Source: Gnetum montanum
Lineage: Eukaryota; Streptophyta; Gnetopsida; Gnetales; Gnetaceae
Assembly (NCBI GenBank): GCA_015680685.1
Contig: MNCI01036774.1
Coordinates: 335,511-399,510 of the forward strand
Reading direction: 5' to 3'
Length of the DNA stretch: 64,000 nucleotides
The notes under the pieces are model-generated. The model saw only the letters and a program-made list of their open reading frames with translations, had not been told where the DNA came from and searched no databases. The translations under genes and the position numbers were made by a program. Of the stretch, positions 1 through 11,968 are shown one piece after another (positions within the stretch are counted from its first letter, which is position 1; each line of letters opens with the position of its first letter).

Positions 1-1308
1 TCATAAGGGATGCCACCACCAACACATCAATACCCTTACCGGCAGCCTGATCCTTACGGTTATTATGTGCAGTAGCCAGTTTCTCCAAGTGACTCTATGG
101 GTCACACTACCCCCCAACGTCACTACCAAGGTCAGGAGTACTTCAGAAGGACTCCTTCTCCCCTGGGAGATGTCTCACATTCAGTCCATCCTCTAACTCC
201 ACCCGCACCTCTTCCACCTGTAGTTCCTATACAACTTGTTCCAACAATGCAAGGGGAATTGCCTACCCAACCGCAGCAACGTAACGCCGCAAGAGCTGTA
301 AATATTCAGCATGTAAATATCCAACCAGGTGCTAGTTCTGACGACAACTGTACAAAGAAGAGACCCTTTTTCAGAACTAGGAGCCTAGACAAACTCTTGC
401 AACAACAAGCGGATGGGTACATGTATAGGCTTCTAACCACTAACGCTTCGGAGAACCCTTCAGTCCAAAAGAGCGTAACACATATGGTTATGTTAACACA
501 TACCGTAACTGACTGGATCAAGGTAGGCCACCTTCCCAGGAAACTAACTGACCTTGGGAGTCCCTTTATTTATTTGCAGATCATTGAAAATGCACCACAT
601 CGAACTCTTCTTGACTCAGGTTCCGGAGTCGACTTAATTTCACAAAAGATGTATCATGCCTGGAACCTGCCACAACTTAAGAAGAGTAACATACAACTAG
701 AGCTGGCAGACTAGTCCATCACCATTCCCTTAGGATTGGTGGAGGATGTTATTACCACTGTGTATGGTTGGTCCTACTTAGCTGCCTTTCTAGTGATCGA
801 AGTGAACAACAATGAAGGGGACTTCCCAATTATAATGGGAAGGGCATGGCTAAGCACAGTACACGCATGCCTTAGGATCCGCGATCTTTCCTTAGAAATC
901 TCTAAGATAAACATATGTGGAAAGATCAAGAAGAGGATAGTTCCATGCATCACATAGAGTGATTCATTGGGCGATGACATAGAGTATGTGTCTCCATGTA
1001 ACAGGTGTGCCCAAGAAACTCTGCAACAAAGATGCCTGTATGTAGCAACCCCACAAGAAGTAGTAGACACCCCGTGGTTGACAGCTACTCGTAGGAGTAG
1101 AAAAATATGCATGGAACGAACTGAGGAAACTCATGCTAACAACTGTGGCATTGACAAATTGGAACGTGAGCATCGCCAACTTCCACCCCTCAACTTAAGA
1201 TCATCAATTGGGAGAAGTTGGGTACTTCTTAGAAATTCAAATAGATGCTCACTATTTCGGATCTCTCCCTTACAACTCAGTCATGGGGGAGATGGCCACC
1301 TATGCTAA
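1..1308 (+). pseudogene. gag C-terminus, retropepsin and pol tail of element A
   Basis: One reading frame runs from the window edge to a stop at 1306-1308, broken by only a few TAG/TAA stops (for example at 712-714, after LELAD, and near 955). It begins in a Pro/Gln-rich linker. The aspartic protease has LLDSGS as its active-site motif (about 604-621) and a flap-to-core region with LELAD, GLVED and IIMGRAWL, which follows the Athila-type retropepsin pattern. The last residues, ending SHGGDGHLC, match the extreme pol terminus of element D. RT, RNase H and integrase, normally between these parts, are missing. A pairs with C in this junction. It is a defective copy; product function is known only from the family. 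Confidence 0.88.
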
Positions 1309-3249
1309 TCATATGGGGCCCTTAGTTCTTTTTCAGTTTTTGTTTCACACATTTTTGTTTTACAAATTTCTTTAACTTTTTCTGTTTTTGTTTTACACTT
1401 TCTTTAACTTTTCTTGTTTTTGTTTTACAACATCGTTATACTTTTTCCATTTTTTGTGTGTGAGTGTGTTTGTATCCACCCTGTAAGTTCGTCACCCAAT
1501 AAGTGTTCAGGCCAATGGGATGAAATGTTTTTCATTAATTGCTAATGTTTGGTTTTTACCTTTAAGTTACAATGTTGATACTAAGGTATGTTCTTTTGAT
1601 ATGGCAGGCAATGAGATCACTTCGTCCACCCATCCATCCATCAAAGTCTATGGTTTCTCTTGGCTTGGAAATGTATAGTTCCCTTCCAATAAGAACTTTA
1701 ACGAATCGATGACTGGGTATTTCTCAAACTAAGGAAGGACTCAAGGATTGCAAAGGGTATGACTTCAAGGGAACTTGATGCTTTTGTGTTGGTCATTCAC
1801 TTGGGTGTTTGGATGTCTTCTTCTTGAGTTTTCTTACCGTTCCGATGTTACCCATTCTTCAGAAGCTGAGAAAATAAAAATAAGAAGTCTTTGCATGGTG
1901 TGGTCCCCACACATAAAAACACAAAACACAAAAAAAAAACCAAAGTGAGGATTCAAAGCACACCCCTTAGATGGAATAACTTTGGGCTACAAGCACTGGT
2001 TATGGAACCAAAGTGTTCCCTCTAACTAAGGCCCTTCTCGCTTTCCATTTCCTCCTTTGTTTCATCGGAATGGTGGTGGCTCTTTGAAGATGCATCCTCG
2101 TTATCCAAGTGGATGGTTTAACCGAATGCATTGATGCGAAGTCACTGGAAGTAGTTGGTTTAAGCCCGGAGTTAGAATGAGATTTTCCAAGTCATATTAA
2201 CCATAAAACACACAAGGGGTTGTACACCACCTTGTCCTTAGGATTCCATTCCATCCTCTTCTTTCCATCCTTCTCTCCATTGTTCACCTCATTGCCGGTT
2301 GTATCATTAGTGTATATATTTTGGTTGATGCATTGTTTTCTTTTTGGTAAATTCTTGCGGTTTAGACTTTAACTCTTGTTCCAAACGACATTCCCAGAGC
2401 CTACGGACTCTTTGAATGTGGGTTTGTCAGGGCATTAACGGCATGAGCCTACTTTGGGGAGGACCCACTAACATACCTATTTGGAACATTAGTTAACTTC
2501 TTTTCCTTAACATTTTGCAATTAATTTTATTTTTGTTCATTTCCATCTTGACATCGACTTCATTGATGCCATAGTTGTCTCTTTTTACCTATCTTTCTTA
2601 CTCCTTTTCTTTCTCCATTCTAACGCTACTAGAGGTTCACGATTAGTCATGGGGGTACGGAGCCTGATTTTTTGATTTTTCTCCTAAGCCCCGAATTTTT
2701 TTGTTTCTCTTTCTAACCCCTACACCTTCGGTAGTCATCATTTACATCTTCCCAGGTCCATATCAGCCATACCACAACTTAGCCAATGAGTTTACACCAA
2801 AGCAAGGTATCAATTACATGATGATTCAATTACCCTTGCTAATATATGATTGTGTTGTGTGTGCAGATGGAAATCATTCAACAACGAACCAGCTCTGGAA
2901 GAAACACTTGGAATGGAGCAGCACTAAAGCAGCTATGCAAGGAGCAAAATTGATAATGTGCTTACGGATGGACAACGGAAGGCGTAATCTAGGCATTGGC
3001 AGCAGCAAGACTCTTCTCTCTTCTTCTCTTCTATTCTCTCTCCTCTTTTCTCTCAGCTGCCAAATGTGGCCTGATGTCATTGTAATAAGGTGTTCACCCT
3101 TGTAGTCATGAACACCAGTTTTGTCAAGTCTTGTAATAATGAACCGTTCACATGTCATTCCATTAGTTCCATCCCCCTCAATGATCCCATACCTACCTAA
3201 TATTCTTGTAAGGAACTCGAGGACGAGTTTTCATTCAGTCATGGGGGTA
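1309..3249 (+). other. 3' untranslated region of element A with three purine tracts
   Basis: This stretch lies between the pol terminus and the 3' LTR. It is conserved with 27965-29874 and, inverted, with 37878-39749. It carries three copies of a GTCATGGGGG purine motif: at the pol end (about 1280-1289), at about 2645-2655, and directly before the LTR (about 3239-3248). The last is the polypurine tract for plus-strand priming. A T-rich stretch follows the first copy. A small open frame at 2701-3105 is described separately. Confidence 0.75.
2701..3105 (+). CDS. Small open frame downstream of pol in element A, function unknown
   Basis: This 134-codon open frame lies 145 bases before the LTR. 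Homologous frames occur in C (29422-29730) and D (38058-38357 minus), all open and aligned without indels over the core. Shared residues include QGIN, CVVC and DCVVCADGNH in two of three copies. A 60-base GT...AG interval inside it (2807-2866) has a branch-like TTGCTAAT and a TGTGTGCAG end. Being a multiple of three, it leaves the frame open with or without splicing. Many codon differences change the residue, so selection on the protein is not evident. It could be a short accessory protein or simply conserved untranslated RNA. I do not recognise it. Confidence 0.35.
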   Translation: MFLFLTPTPSVVIIYIFPGPYQPYHNLANEFTPKQGINYMMIQLPLLIYDCVVCADGNHSTTNQLWKKHLEWSSTKAAMQGAKLIMCLRMDNGRRNLGIGSSKTLLSSSLLFSLLFSLSCQMWPDVIVIRCSPL

Positions 3250-4190
3250 TGATGAGACGTGAATTGCACAAGCCGTGATATCGCATACGCGATATTGCAC
3301 CCCCTGCAATATCGCGTATGCAATATCGCGGTCCGCCGCCAAATCTATAAATAAGAGGCAGCACTCCCCTCATTTGTAATCCTAGGTGTAAAGTAGCAAA
3401 GCTTTGGCGGATTGATCACCCCATAGATAGAATATTTTCCATGTGCCAGCAGTAGGAGTCCCCCAAGTGAACGGTTCTTTATTCGAGCAGCTTTGTACCT
3501 GAACGCAAGTTGTGTACGGCAATAAAGACGAGCTTTGTGGATAAACCTTGCAGTGCATGGATAGGTTTAATTAATGTTATTTATTGCTTTCCTAGTAACG
3601 CGGCATGAGTACGACTTGGTTACGAGCGTTGACGAACGTGTACGGCTAGCCAAGGAATCGGCTACTCATCGCGATTAGATTCTCTCACCCTTTCCTCCTA
3701 GAACGTGGGACAAGTACGACTTGATTACGAGCATCTACGGATGTGTACGGCTAGTCAAGGAATCGGCTGCTTGTCACACTTAGGTTAGTTAGGTGCCTCA
3801 GTACGACCGCTTCGAGCACGTGCGTTACGTGTGGTAATCCTAGTAACGATTAGCATTTGGTAGCCACAGTTGCACAGTTCAGGGTGTGTACGGCAAGTGG
3901 GAACGGATGCTGACGCTAGGACTTAGTGCTGTAGTTAGAATTAGTTTTAGTCTCTCAACCCTTCACCGTTTAGCATAGGAGATAAACCAGAAAATACCAT
4001 AAAAATCATATACCTCGAACTTACTTAACCATACACCATGACAACAACAAGTAAGTCTGGGAAGACAACGATTAATTAACCCCAAGTGTTCCTTGCAGCG
4101 TTTAGGCATTTAGTCTGTGGAGTTCGACCGGATCGCGCGTGCTACGCTCGTTTCATATGGTTGAGTGTAGGGGTACCTCGCCACTCATCA
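3250..4190 (+). repeat. 3' LTR of element A
   Basis: The LTR begins TGATGAG and ends CTCATCA, a 7 bp terminal inverted repeat, and follows a purine tract. U3 holds clustered self-complementary GATATC/CGCG motifs (about 3278-3332), then TATAAATA at 3346-3353. AATAAA at 3521-3526 marks the likely end of R. The 3' end (GTAGGGGTACCTCGCC...) is shared by every Athila-like LTR in the window. Length is 941 bp. Confidence 0.92.
3346..3353 (+). promoter_or_regulatory. TATA box of element A LTR
   Basis: TATAAATA is followed by AGAGG, as in the LTRs of C. It sits about 96 bases into the LTR, just after the GATATC cluster, and is the core promoter position expected of U3. Confidence 0.7.
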
Positions 4191-5299
4191 GGAAGCTAGT
4201 GAAAGTGCTAAGGGTGATGATGCTACAAATGCTCCAAAGGTCACATTGATGGTAGGTGCTCCAAAAAATTAGCAAAATGCCAGTTTAAGGTCCTAGCAAA
4301 CTGTGAACCCAATTTAAGGCCCTAGCAGACCATGGTGTGCTAATTTATAGTTCTAGCAAACTGCTATGTGCCAATTTAACATCATAGCAAATGTGCTATT
4401 ATGCTAGTTTAACATCATGACCAAAGGACAAGCTGTGCCAGTTTTAGCATCGTGGTGAATGAGTGCTTACCTTGCTTTGGTGAGGTACAGTGCCACATGC
4501 ATAGCCATGCTGTGTGCCTGTAAGATCCTACAAAAATCAACTAGAAAAAAAACATTAAGTGACACCTGTTTTAACAAAGTTAATATGCACAAATAAAAGG
4601 AAGCAATGTGATGAAAGCAATAGTTTTGGACTGTTCCGACCCGCAGCAATAGTTTAAGGTCATTCTAGGTTCCATGTGTTGTTAGTTTTGGGCCATTTCA
4701 GACCATGCATTGCCAATTTAAGGCCATGGTGACCTATGCGTTGTGAGTTTAGGGCCATGGTGGGTTGTAGCGATAGTTTTGGGTCATTCTGGGCCATTGC
4801 GATGGAAGTAAAAGTGTTGCCAATTTCAGGATGTAGCGGGCCATGGGTGTTGCTAATATAAGGTCATTTTAGGCTAAGTGGACTACTAATTTAAGGCCAT
4901 TTTGGGCCATGCATTGAAAGTAAAATCATTGCCAGTTTTAGGCCGTAACAGGCCATGTGTTGCCAATTTAAGGTTATGGTAGGCCGTAGCATTATTTTTG
5001 TGTAATTTTAATGTTTATGATTTTTATGGGTTTTTTTTCATGCGAGCAAAGGCATAAGAAAAGTGGATAAATGCATAAACAAAAAAATAAAATGCATAAA
5101 CAAAGCAATGTGATGCATAATTTATGAAATCAGGCTAAAGGTATATGCATAAATGAATGCAATACAAGCAAAAGTTAAAAATTCATGGCATGTAGTAGCA
5201 AGGGGTAGGTAGGCACCTAGCACATTTTAGGCCAAGGGGGTCCCTTGGTTGTGTAGCTACTTCCTAATTAGATGTGAATTAGGAGGCATGTAAGGCCTA
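4191..5299. repeat. 31 bp minisatellite and flanking non-coding DNA
   Basis: From about 4284 to 4470 and 4645 to 4990 a unit of 29-34 bp repeats tandemly with drift. Each unit starts TTTAAG or TTTAAC, has a GGCCATGG-like or CATCTTAGC-like centre and ends TTGCCAA or TGCCAG. The two blocks are separated by about 175 bases of ordinary sequence. The rest, to 5299, is AT-rich without a recognisable frame. The unit is related to the 30 bp array at 6500-6619. Confidence 0.7.
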
Positions 5300-8200
5300 G
5301 GATGCACTACTCGTTCAGGTGTGTCAACCTTAGGCATTTGGCTATCAATCACAAGTGCATCATTAGGAAATTCCACCTTCAACACTTATCCCATATCTAT
5401 GTTATTGGTAACCGAAGGGGGGGCATTATCACCGTGGATGATAACTTAACCACCTTCGTACAGGAGGTGGATTTTATGGTGGATGGGAGAGGAGACAACC
5501 CATGGTTGGACCAACCAAGCCCTGCCTAAGATTAGGTTGAAGCATGGCATTTCCTCTATGACTGTGAATTCTACAAAGGTGGGGAACTATGCCCCTACCA
5601 CAAAGGCTATGTTGATCATACCCCTAATAATAACGTATGATCCATTGAAGAATTTTAGACATGTAGTTTTGGTTGGCCTGATCTTGTTTGTGAGGCCTAG
5701 TTTGTCAATGATGGTGTACAGAACTACATTTCTTACTACACTATCATCAATGTACACCCTGTAGATGGTGCACTGCCCAACACGTATGCTAATAGACAGT
5801 GGAGCTATTGTGACCTCCCCTCATTTAGGGTTAATTTTGACTACCTCATCATGAAAGGCCAAGGATGTTAAACCCAATTCCTATGGTGTCAGGGGCAACA
5901 TCATTGCATGGATGGCATTCTCATCTGCAGGAACATCCCTCGTGCCAAGAATGGAGGCCAACATCTGGGCCAATACTTGGTGATGAATATATGAGGTCAT
6001 GACTAAGTCATACAAGCTTTGCATTGTGTTTTTCTACTTAAGTGTTTATTTCACCTGGGTTAATGCATCTACGAAGTCCTTGTCATTGACTGTTGTGTTG
6101 GCCTTAAGCTCCTCCATGCAGCTTGAGAGATGGATCTCTCGTGGAGGGGACTTGGGCTTGGTTTGCTTAGCCTACTTGGAGGCCTTAGTATTCCGTTACA
6201 GCTTGCTAGTTGTAGCCTTTTCTTTGGCTATGGGGATTGCAAGGGCAGGGACCAACTTCAATGATCCAAGCATTCTTTGGTCTCATTGTTTCCTAGCCAT
6301 TTGGTTTGCAAGGTGCTTGTTCGGCCTCTTTTGTTGCCACCTAGTAGGTCTACCCATGTTGTCAATGGGGTTGGCCCTTGGAGGAGAAGGGACCGATACA
6401 TTGCCCACTATCAAGCTTTAGGGAGGCACAGGGCTAGTACATTGTGGCACCTTAATGACAAATGATTATTTAGAAGCAGTTGTTGCTGCGACATGCTAGT
6501 TTAATGTCTTAGCAGACGAGTGATACCAATTTAACATCTTAGTAGACAAGTGTTGCCAGTTTAACATCTTAGTAGATGATGGCTACTAGTTTAATGTCTT
6601 AGTGAATGATGGCTATGAGAACCTGACCATGAAGGATGTTGTGGATGCTTGAGGTGGCACTTTGACAACAAAGAGGGCCCTCTTGCTTGTGGAGGCCGAG
6701 GGGACCTTTGCACTACTAGGATGCATGCAGATCACAAAAGGCTATTTTACTAGTGCTAACTAGCCATCCATGTTGATGGTGTTGGTGACATAGCTGGCAT
6801 CATCTGTGTTAGATTGGTTTACCACATTAAGCATCAATCAGCCCCTTTCTATCATTCTTTGCAAATTGTCTTGCAAAGCATGACAAAAGTCCATGCGATG
6901 ATCAAAAATCTAGTAGTAGTGACAAAATTGGTCCAGCTTGAAGTGTTGAGGGACCGAGGGCTTGTTTGGTACTACTAAGGTAGGGTTCCTAAGTAGTTCA
7001 TAGTACCTATCATGACGTTGCTGGGCATTCTCTAACACTCGCTTGTGTTGGATAAGCCTGACTTTCAGTAGTTACTCCAACAATTCGGATGGTTTCATCG
7101 GTAATGGGGTATACTTTGAGCAATCCTTGCACTCAAAGTTGGGCCTTGAAGCAACTTACGCTATGGTCCCTGCTAATGTAGGCAAGTTGGTTGCCTAAGT
7201 GCTAGAGTTGGCAACTTTGTGTGCTAGGGCTTTGGGCTACTTAGCTGTTAGCTCACAATTGGTTGCTTTGGCATGTGTGGCTACCATAGTCACCATTGTG
7301 TTTTGCTTTCTCACGTGCTAGTTTCTATAGGCCATATAGGCCTAGTCGTTGCTTGCTTATAGTACCTCCTCTATGCCCTTTGTTTGGGCAAAGGCTTGGC
7401 TGAGAGACTTTAAGGCCAAGTAGTACAGTTTCGACTTGACAAAGTCGTTAACTGCATTCTTGAAGATGGCCAAGAGGTGCATCTCAACAATTGGCTTGTG
7501 GATTTCTTGTAATGAGGCACTCTAGCATTGGATAAACTTTTGTATGAGCTCTAGGGGACCCTACTTAATTTTCATGAGCTATTCGAGGGTTTCTTTAGGC
7601 TTTAGGTTGTACCTGAAGCATGTCACAAACTAGCTTAGGAGGTCCTCCAAAGAGGAGATAGAGGCCCTAAGTAGTGAGCGACACTAGTCTAGGGCTTTAC
7701 TAGTTAGTGACATGGCAAACACACACATCATGGCATGTGGTCATGCTTGCAGCAATAGGCACTTGGACCTAAATGTGACCAAGTGCACGTTGGGTTTCCC
7801 TTCACCATTGGACTTGGTAAGTTGAGGCAACAGGACCCCAATTGAAACAGTCAAGGATGGGACCGTAGGGCTTATGGGATCATTCTGATAAAAGTCCACC
7901 ACCTTGACAATGTCAAAGGAAGCAACCTTGAGTTAGTTGATCTCCTTCATCAAGGTTTGGATTAGCTAGAATGCTTGATCCAACTCATGAGATGCACTAG
8001 CTAGTTGCATTGGTCGGGCTGTCTGTTATGTGGGTTGTACAGCCCAAGGCCAGATTGTTAGTTGTGAAGCCACACAATGTAGTTGATGCATTGGTTATGC
8101 CATGGGTGCAATGACTAGGGCTAGCCATGCATGCGTGGGTTGGACTAACACCAAGGGCACTAATGAAATAGGTAGAACGTAGGATGCCTTAGTCATTTGG

Positions 8201-8697
8201 GGCATGGAGATGGTCCCTATGTGAGCATAGGGTTAGTGGGCATGGTTGCTACTAGCAAGGAAGATTAAGTAGGTTGGGATGATGCCACGAAGGATAACTG
8301 GAAAGGATTCATACTAGGAAGTGGTTTTTGGAAGATGGTGTAAAGAGGGCTCTTGCATTTGGAGCAAGTTTCAAACTCATCTTCTTCCTTCTATGAGACT
8401 TCCTCATAGTTGGTTCCTACATCGTGCTCGTTTGCATGAATGAGTTGGGACAACAACCAGTGATAGGACTCTGTGAGTGAAATTATGTCTAACAAGGAAG
8501 GGATGTACTCTCGTCCATCCTAGTGGACTCATTCAAAGTCTTTTTTTGCCTCTATGTCAAGGCTATCCATGGGTAACCTTGCTTGGATTTTGGCACAAAC
8601 AAAGTTGTATTGTTCATGGCTAAGTGCAACATGCTTTCAATGGATGATGGTGTCAAGTATGTTAGACACCAACATGTAAGGTTAATCCAGATTCATA
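5300..8697 (-). pseudogene. Tat-like Ty3/gypsy gag-protease, heavily decayed
   Basis: Read on the minus strand, a frame starts near 8697 (MNLD) and can be followed with stops and frameshifts. Near 7840-7560 it has the Ty3/gypsy gag pattern: VHLVTFRSKC, then LTSKALD and SISSLEDLLS, then RYNLKPKETLE. Near 5650-5420 it has the end of an aspartic protease with FNLILGRAWL, followed by HGDN. This matches Tat-type polyproteins more than the Athila-like copies in the window, whose gag differs. The active-site Asp region is degraded. A 30 bp tandem array interrupts the frame at 6500-6619. It is probably one old element whose pol has been lost or lies outside. Confidence 0.65.
6500..6619. repeat. Four tandem 30 bp units
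   Basis: Four units of exactly 30 bp start at 6500, 6530, 6560 and 6590, each beginning TTTAATGTCTTAG or TTTAACATCTTAG. They belong to the same repeat family as the longer array at 4284-4990 and lie within the decayed Tat-like gag region. Confidence 0.85.
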
Positions 8698-10279
8698 TTC
8701 ATAGATCAAGTTTTGAGAGTTACTATTTACAAAAATAACTAACTTTAAAAATTGCAAAAAATTGCCTAAGTCTAGAAAATGCAAAAAAACGGCTAAGTCT
8801 AAAACTGCAAAAAATTGGCTAATTGTTGAAACTGTAGAAAAATGGCTAAGTCTAGAGACTACGCTCTCTACATTGAGAGCTAACTATGCTCCACACCAAC
8901 TATGCTCTCCACCAACTACACTCTCTATGCTCAGAGAATGAAGACTTAGAAAAAATAGTGTAGAACAGCACAACTTGGATTTCTACACAAGGTCCCAGGG
9001 AGACCAATAATGAGGTCTACTCTACACCGATGGGGGTGCAGATAGAACATAAAGCCAACCATAATGGAGTGTAAAGAAGGAAATGACATGACCCTCCTTC
9101 TAGCATCAAAAACTATAACAACTAAAAATATCAGTGGTTGGAATCACCGAGGGATCAACGAATGCACAGCCTAACCCTGACCCTATGTAAGGGCCTACTA
9201 AAAGCAAAGACAGGGTGCCCTGGATAGTCTTATAGATTGAATAGGGAATTTTCCAGTTACAACCAAGGCGTTGGGTGCAACTAGGGGTGGTCTGGTTAGC
9301 TGAGATGTAAATGCAAATGATACGAAAAAGTGCTAATTGTTTAAGTGGTGTTTCGTGGTACTAAGTGTAGAGTGTAGTCACGGTGAGCGTAGTCAAGGGT
9401 TTCAGTGCAAATGGGGATGCCAACCCATGAAGACTACTACCCAAGCATAGTTAAAACATGACCACACATTCAAAATGTAAAAAAATGTAGAAATATGCAA
9501 AGAAAATGTAGGGGAGAGAAATGGAACACCGCCCCAAATGGGGTTGAGCATACTTAGCTCCAAATGGGGTTTAGAAGATATGCAATGTATAACAAGCATA
9601 GTGGAGAGCATAGTCACAATTTGGATGGTGTCGGGCCATGAAGTCTAGCACTCACTATGGTGTCCATGCCTACTAGGTTGGCCACCGTGGTGTACCATGG
9701 GCTGTGGTGTCCTATAGGGCTACAACAAGGCTGTAATGGGCCACAATGTGCAACTTTGCCTCTCTATAGTGCCTTTGGGTCTTGTTCATCCAAAGCTAAA
9801 GTGCCAATGCCAAGAATGCCAACTACTAAAATTCTCACATCCAAAAAATGTTAATTGATGCAAATGCCAACCAAACCCCAAAATGTAGGATGTTGGGGGT
9901 ATTCATAGGGTGAGGATTAGTGCAAGATGCAAATTGGTTGCCACCTGGCAGTGTAGTAGTTGAGACTATGACTCTCACTGCAACAAACAATGTTAGGCTA
10001 TGTCATGCTTTGACAAACTCTACAAGGCCAAGAGACTATGACTACACTACCAACTACATGTGTGAGTGCCAAGGAGACTACAATGTACCTGAGAAAATGT
10101 CAAAAAATGTAACTTTTGAAGACTATGCTTTGGGACTATGTTATCCACTATGGGAAGTGGTGTTGGATGTAGTTACAATTTTGGGGAGAAGGGGGATGCA
10201 AAAAAGATAATTGCTACTACTGGAGGTGTGTTTGAGCTGATGTGAATGCTAATGCTACATTGTTGAGGCCTTTGAAGGC
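8698..10279. other. Probable 5' leader or LTR of the Tat-like element; no gene
   Basis: No coding frame is convincing here. The stretch carries scattered pieces of the hairpin motif (ACTATGCTC, GAGCATAGT and variants, for example 8865-8940 and 9590-9615) and short A-rich repeats of the type CTAAGTCTAGAAA. Its position upstream of the minus-strand gag start makes it the likely leader or LTR of that element. I could not fix LTR ends. Confidence 0.35.
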
Positions 10280-11090
10280 TATTTTACATGTCTACACTTG
10301 ACTACGCTCTAAACTAGATGAGAGTGTAGTCCTAGACTTAGAAAAAATCTAGCAAAAATGAGGCAAATTCTAGTAAAATGTGGCTAAGTGCTAACTACAC
10401 TTTAGGGGAGGCTAACTACACTCTCGACTAGGGGTGAGCATAGTCCCAACGCTTAGAAAAAACCTTGCAAAATCTTGGATCCTAGCTATCTATGCTTGAC
10501 TACGCTCTCGAGCTTAGTCCCAACAATTAGAAAATTTTGCCAAAAAATATGCATCCATGCTAACTACATTGACTACACTTTAGAGCATAGTCCTAGTAGT
10601 GGAGAGCATAGTCTTGGCACTTAGAAAAATCTTGCAAAAACTAAGCTTCCAAATTATCTACGCTTGACTACACTCCTGAGGGTAGTCTCAACAATTAGAA
10701 AATTCTTGTAAAACTAGGCTTCCAAACTATTTACACTTAACTACACTCTCGAGCATAGTCTCAACAGTTAGAAAAATTTTGCAAAGCTAGGCATCCATGC
10801 TAACTACACTTTGACTACACTCCAGAGCATAGTTTTGACAATTAGAAAAATTTTGCAAAAAAAATCAGTTCTTCATGCTAACTACGCTCTAGAGCATAGT
10901 CCTAGCACTTAGAAAAACTTTATAGCAAGTGTCATCATTTTGACACTTAGAAAAATTTTTGAAACTAGTATTTTGAACTGACTATGCTCTCTACTGTGCT
11001 AACTACACTCTGGTGCAGTGGACAGCATAGTCCTAACACTTAGAAAAATTTGCAAAAAAGTGTATCATTTTGACACTTAGCCAAATTTGC
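10280..11090. repeat. Degenerate 66-75 bp tandem array with hairpin arms
   Basis: Units recur at spacings of about 66 to 75 bases (for example near 10499, 10569, 10666, 10740, 10814 and 10880). Each has a near-palindrome, arm ACTATGCTC, two-base spacer, arm GAGCATAGT, followed by TTAGAAAAA and TTTTGCAAAA. The array abuts the broken end of the gag at 11094. Confidence 0.75.
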
Positions 11091-11968
11091 AGTCGAGAAG
11101 CGATAGCCCAAATTTTTGTGGTATTTCAAACAAGACAACATTTCTTTGGATGTTTATATTAGCAGATGTCACACCCACCATCATCATTTGATTCTAACTC
11201 CACAACCTCTTCTACTACAATAGCTTTATCCTTACCTCTTTGGTAGGCATGTTCAACTTCCTTCCTTCTCCTACGATCATGATCACTACCTTGGTCTTTG
11301 AATTCTTCTACGATGTTTAAAACTATTTGAAATTTTTCATCCAAAGATTCATGCATTTTAACATCAACCCTAGCCAAAATTTCAAATAGATTTTTGAATT
11401 GGAAAGGTTTTTTGCTACACCACTTCATCAAGTGATGCCTCCCCCTCACTATCATAGAATCAAATGTTCCTTTTTCTAATGGAAGGGTCCTAGTTATATT
11501 CCTTAGCACTTTTTCATTTTTTCAACTCACCTTCTTCTTTTGCAACCTACTCAATCAACCTTTGAATCTAATGGGCTCTTAGTTCTACTAGTCTCCCTTG
11601 GTCGTAGACCCCAAGAGTTCTCCTTATTTCTAATCGAAGCCCATCTATGATATGGCAAAGTTGCTACCATTGAGAATAACCATGGTCAAGACATCTATGC
11701 AAAATGGAATAATACCTATCCATGGCTACATCCAAGGGTTCATGTGTTCCTTGTCACTAACCTTGTATTTGCTTTTTCAAATTGGACACGCTAGAGTACA
11801 TCTAATATTTTTCATTGAATAGCTCAAGCATCATACTCCATCTATGAATTGATTCTAGATTCAAGGAGCGATATCAACTTTCTGCTTCTCTTATAAGTGT
11901 CCTGGGAAATAACTTAAGTTTCTGCCAATTGTTTTCTATGTTCTACAAGGCACAAGCATTATGAAAGG

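Larger units (their letters stand above)
1..4190 (+). mobile_element. Element A: 3' part of an Athila-like LTR retrotransposon derivative
   Basis: The window opens inside this element. In order it holds the proline-rich gag tail, a retropepsin domain, a short pol tail, about 1.9 kb of 3' untranslated DNA and a 941 bp LTR. Reverse transcriptase, RNase H and integrase are absent: the reading frame passes from just after the protease straight to the last pol residues. Its layout is the same as element C at 23693-30692, so both belong to one non-autonomous subfamily. The 5' LTR lies outside the window, so no target duplication can be checked. Athila affinity comes from the protease motifs and, in relatives here, a tRNA-Asp primer site. 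Confidence 0.88.

Noticed and set aside
774-1179. Minus-strand open frames of 112 and 71 codons opposite the protease of A
   Set aside because: They are the antisense of a well-supported retropepsin frame.
5999-6465. 140-codon and 62-codon plus-strand frames
   Set aside because: They overlap the minus-strand Tat-like gag-protease, which has family motifs; these do not.
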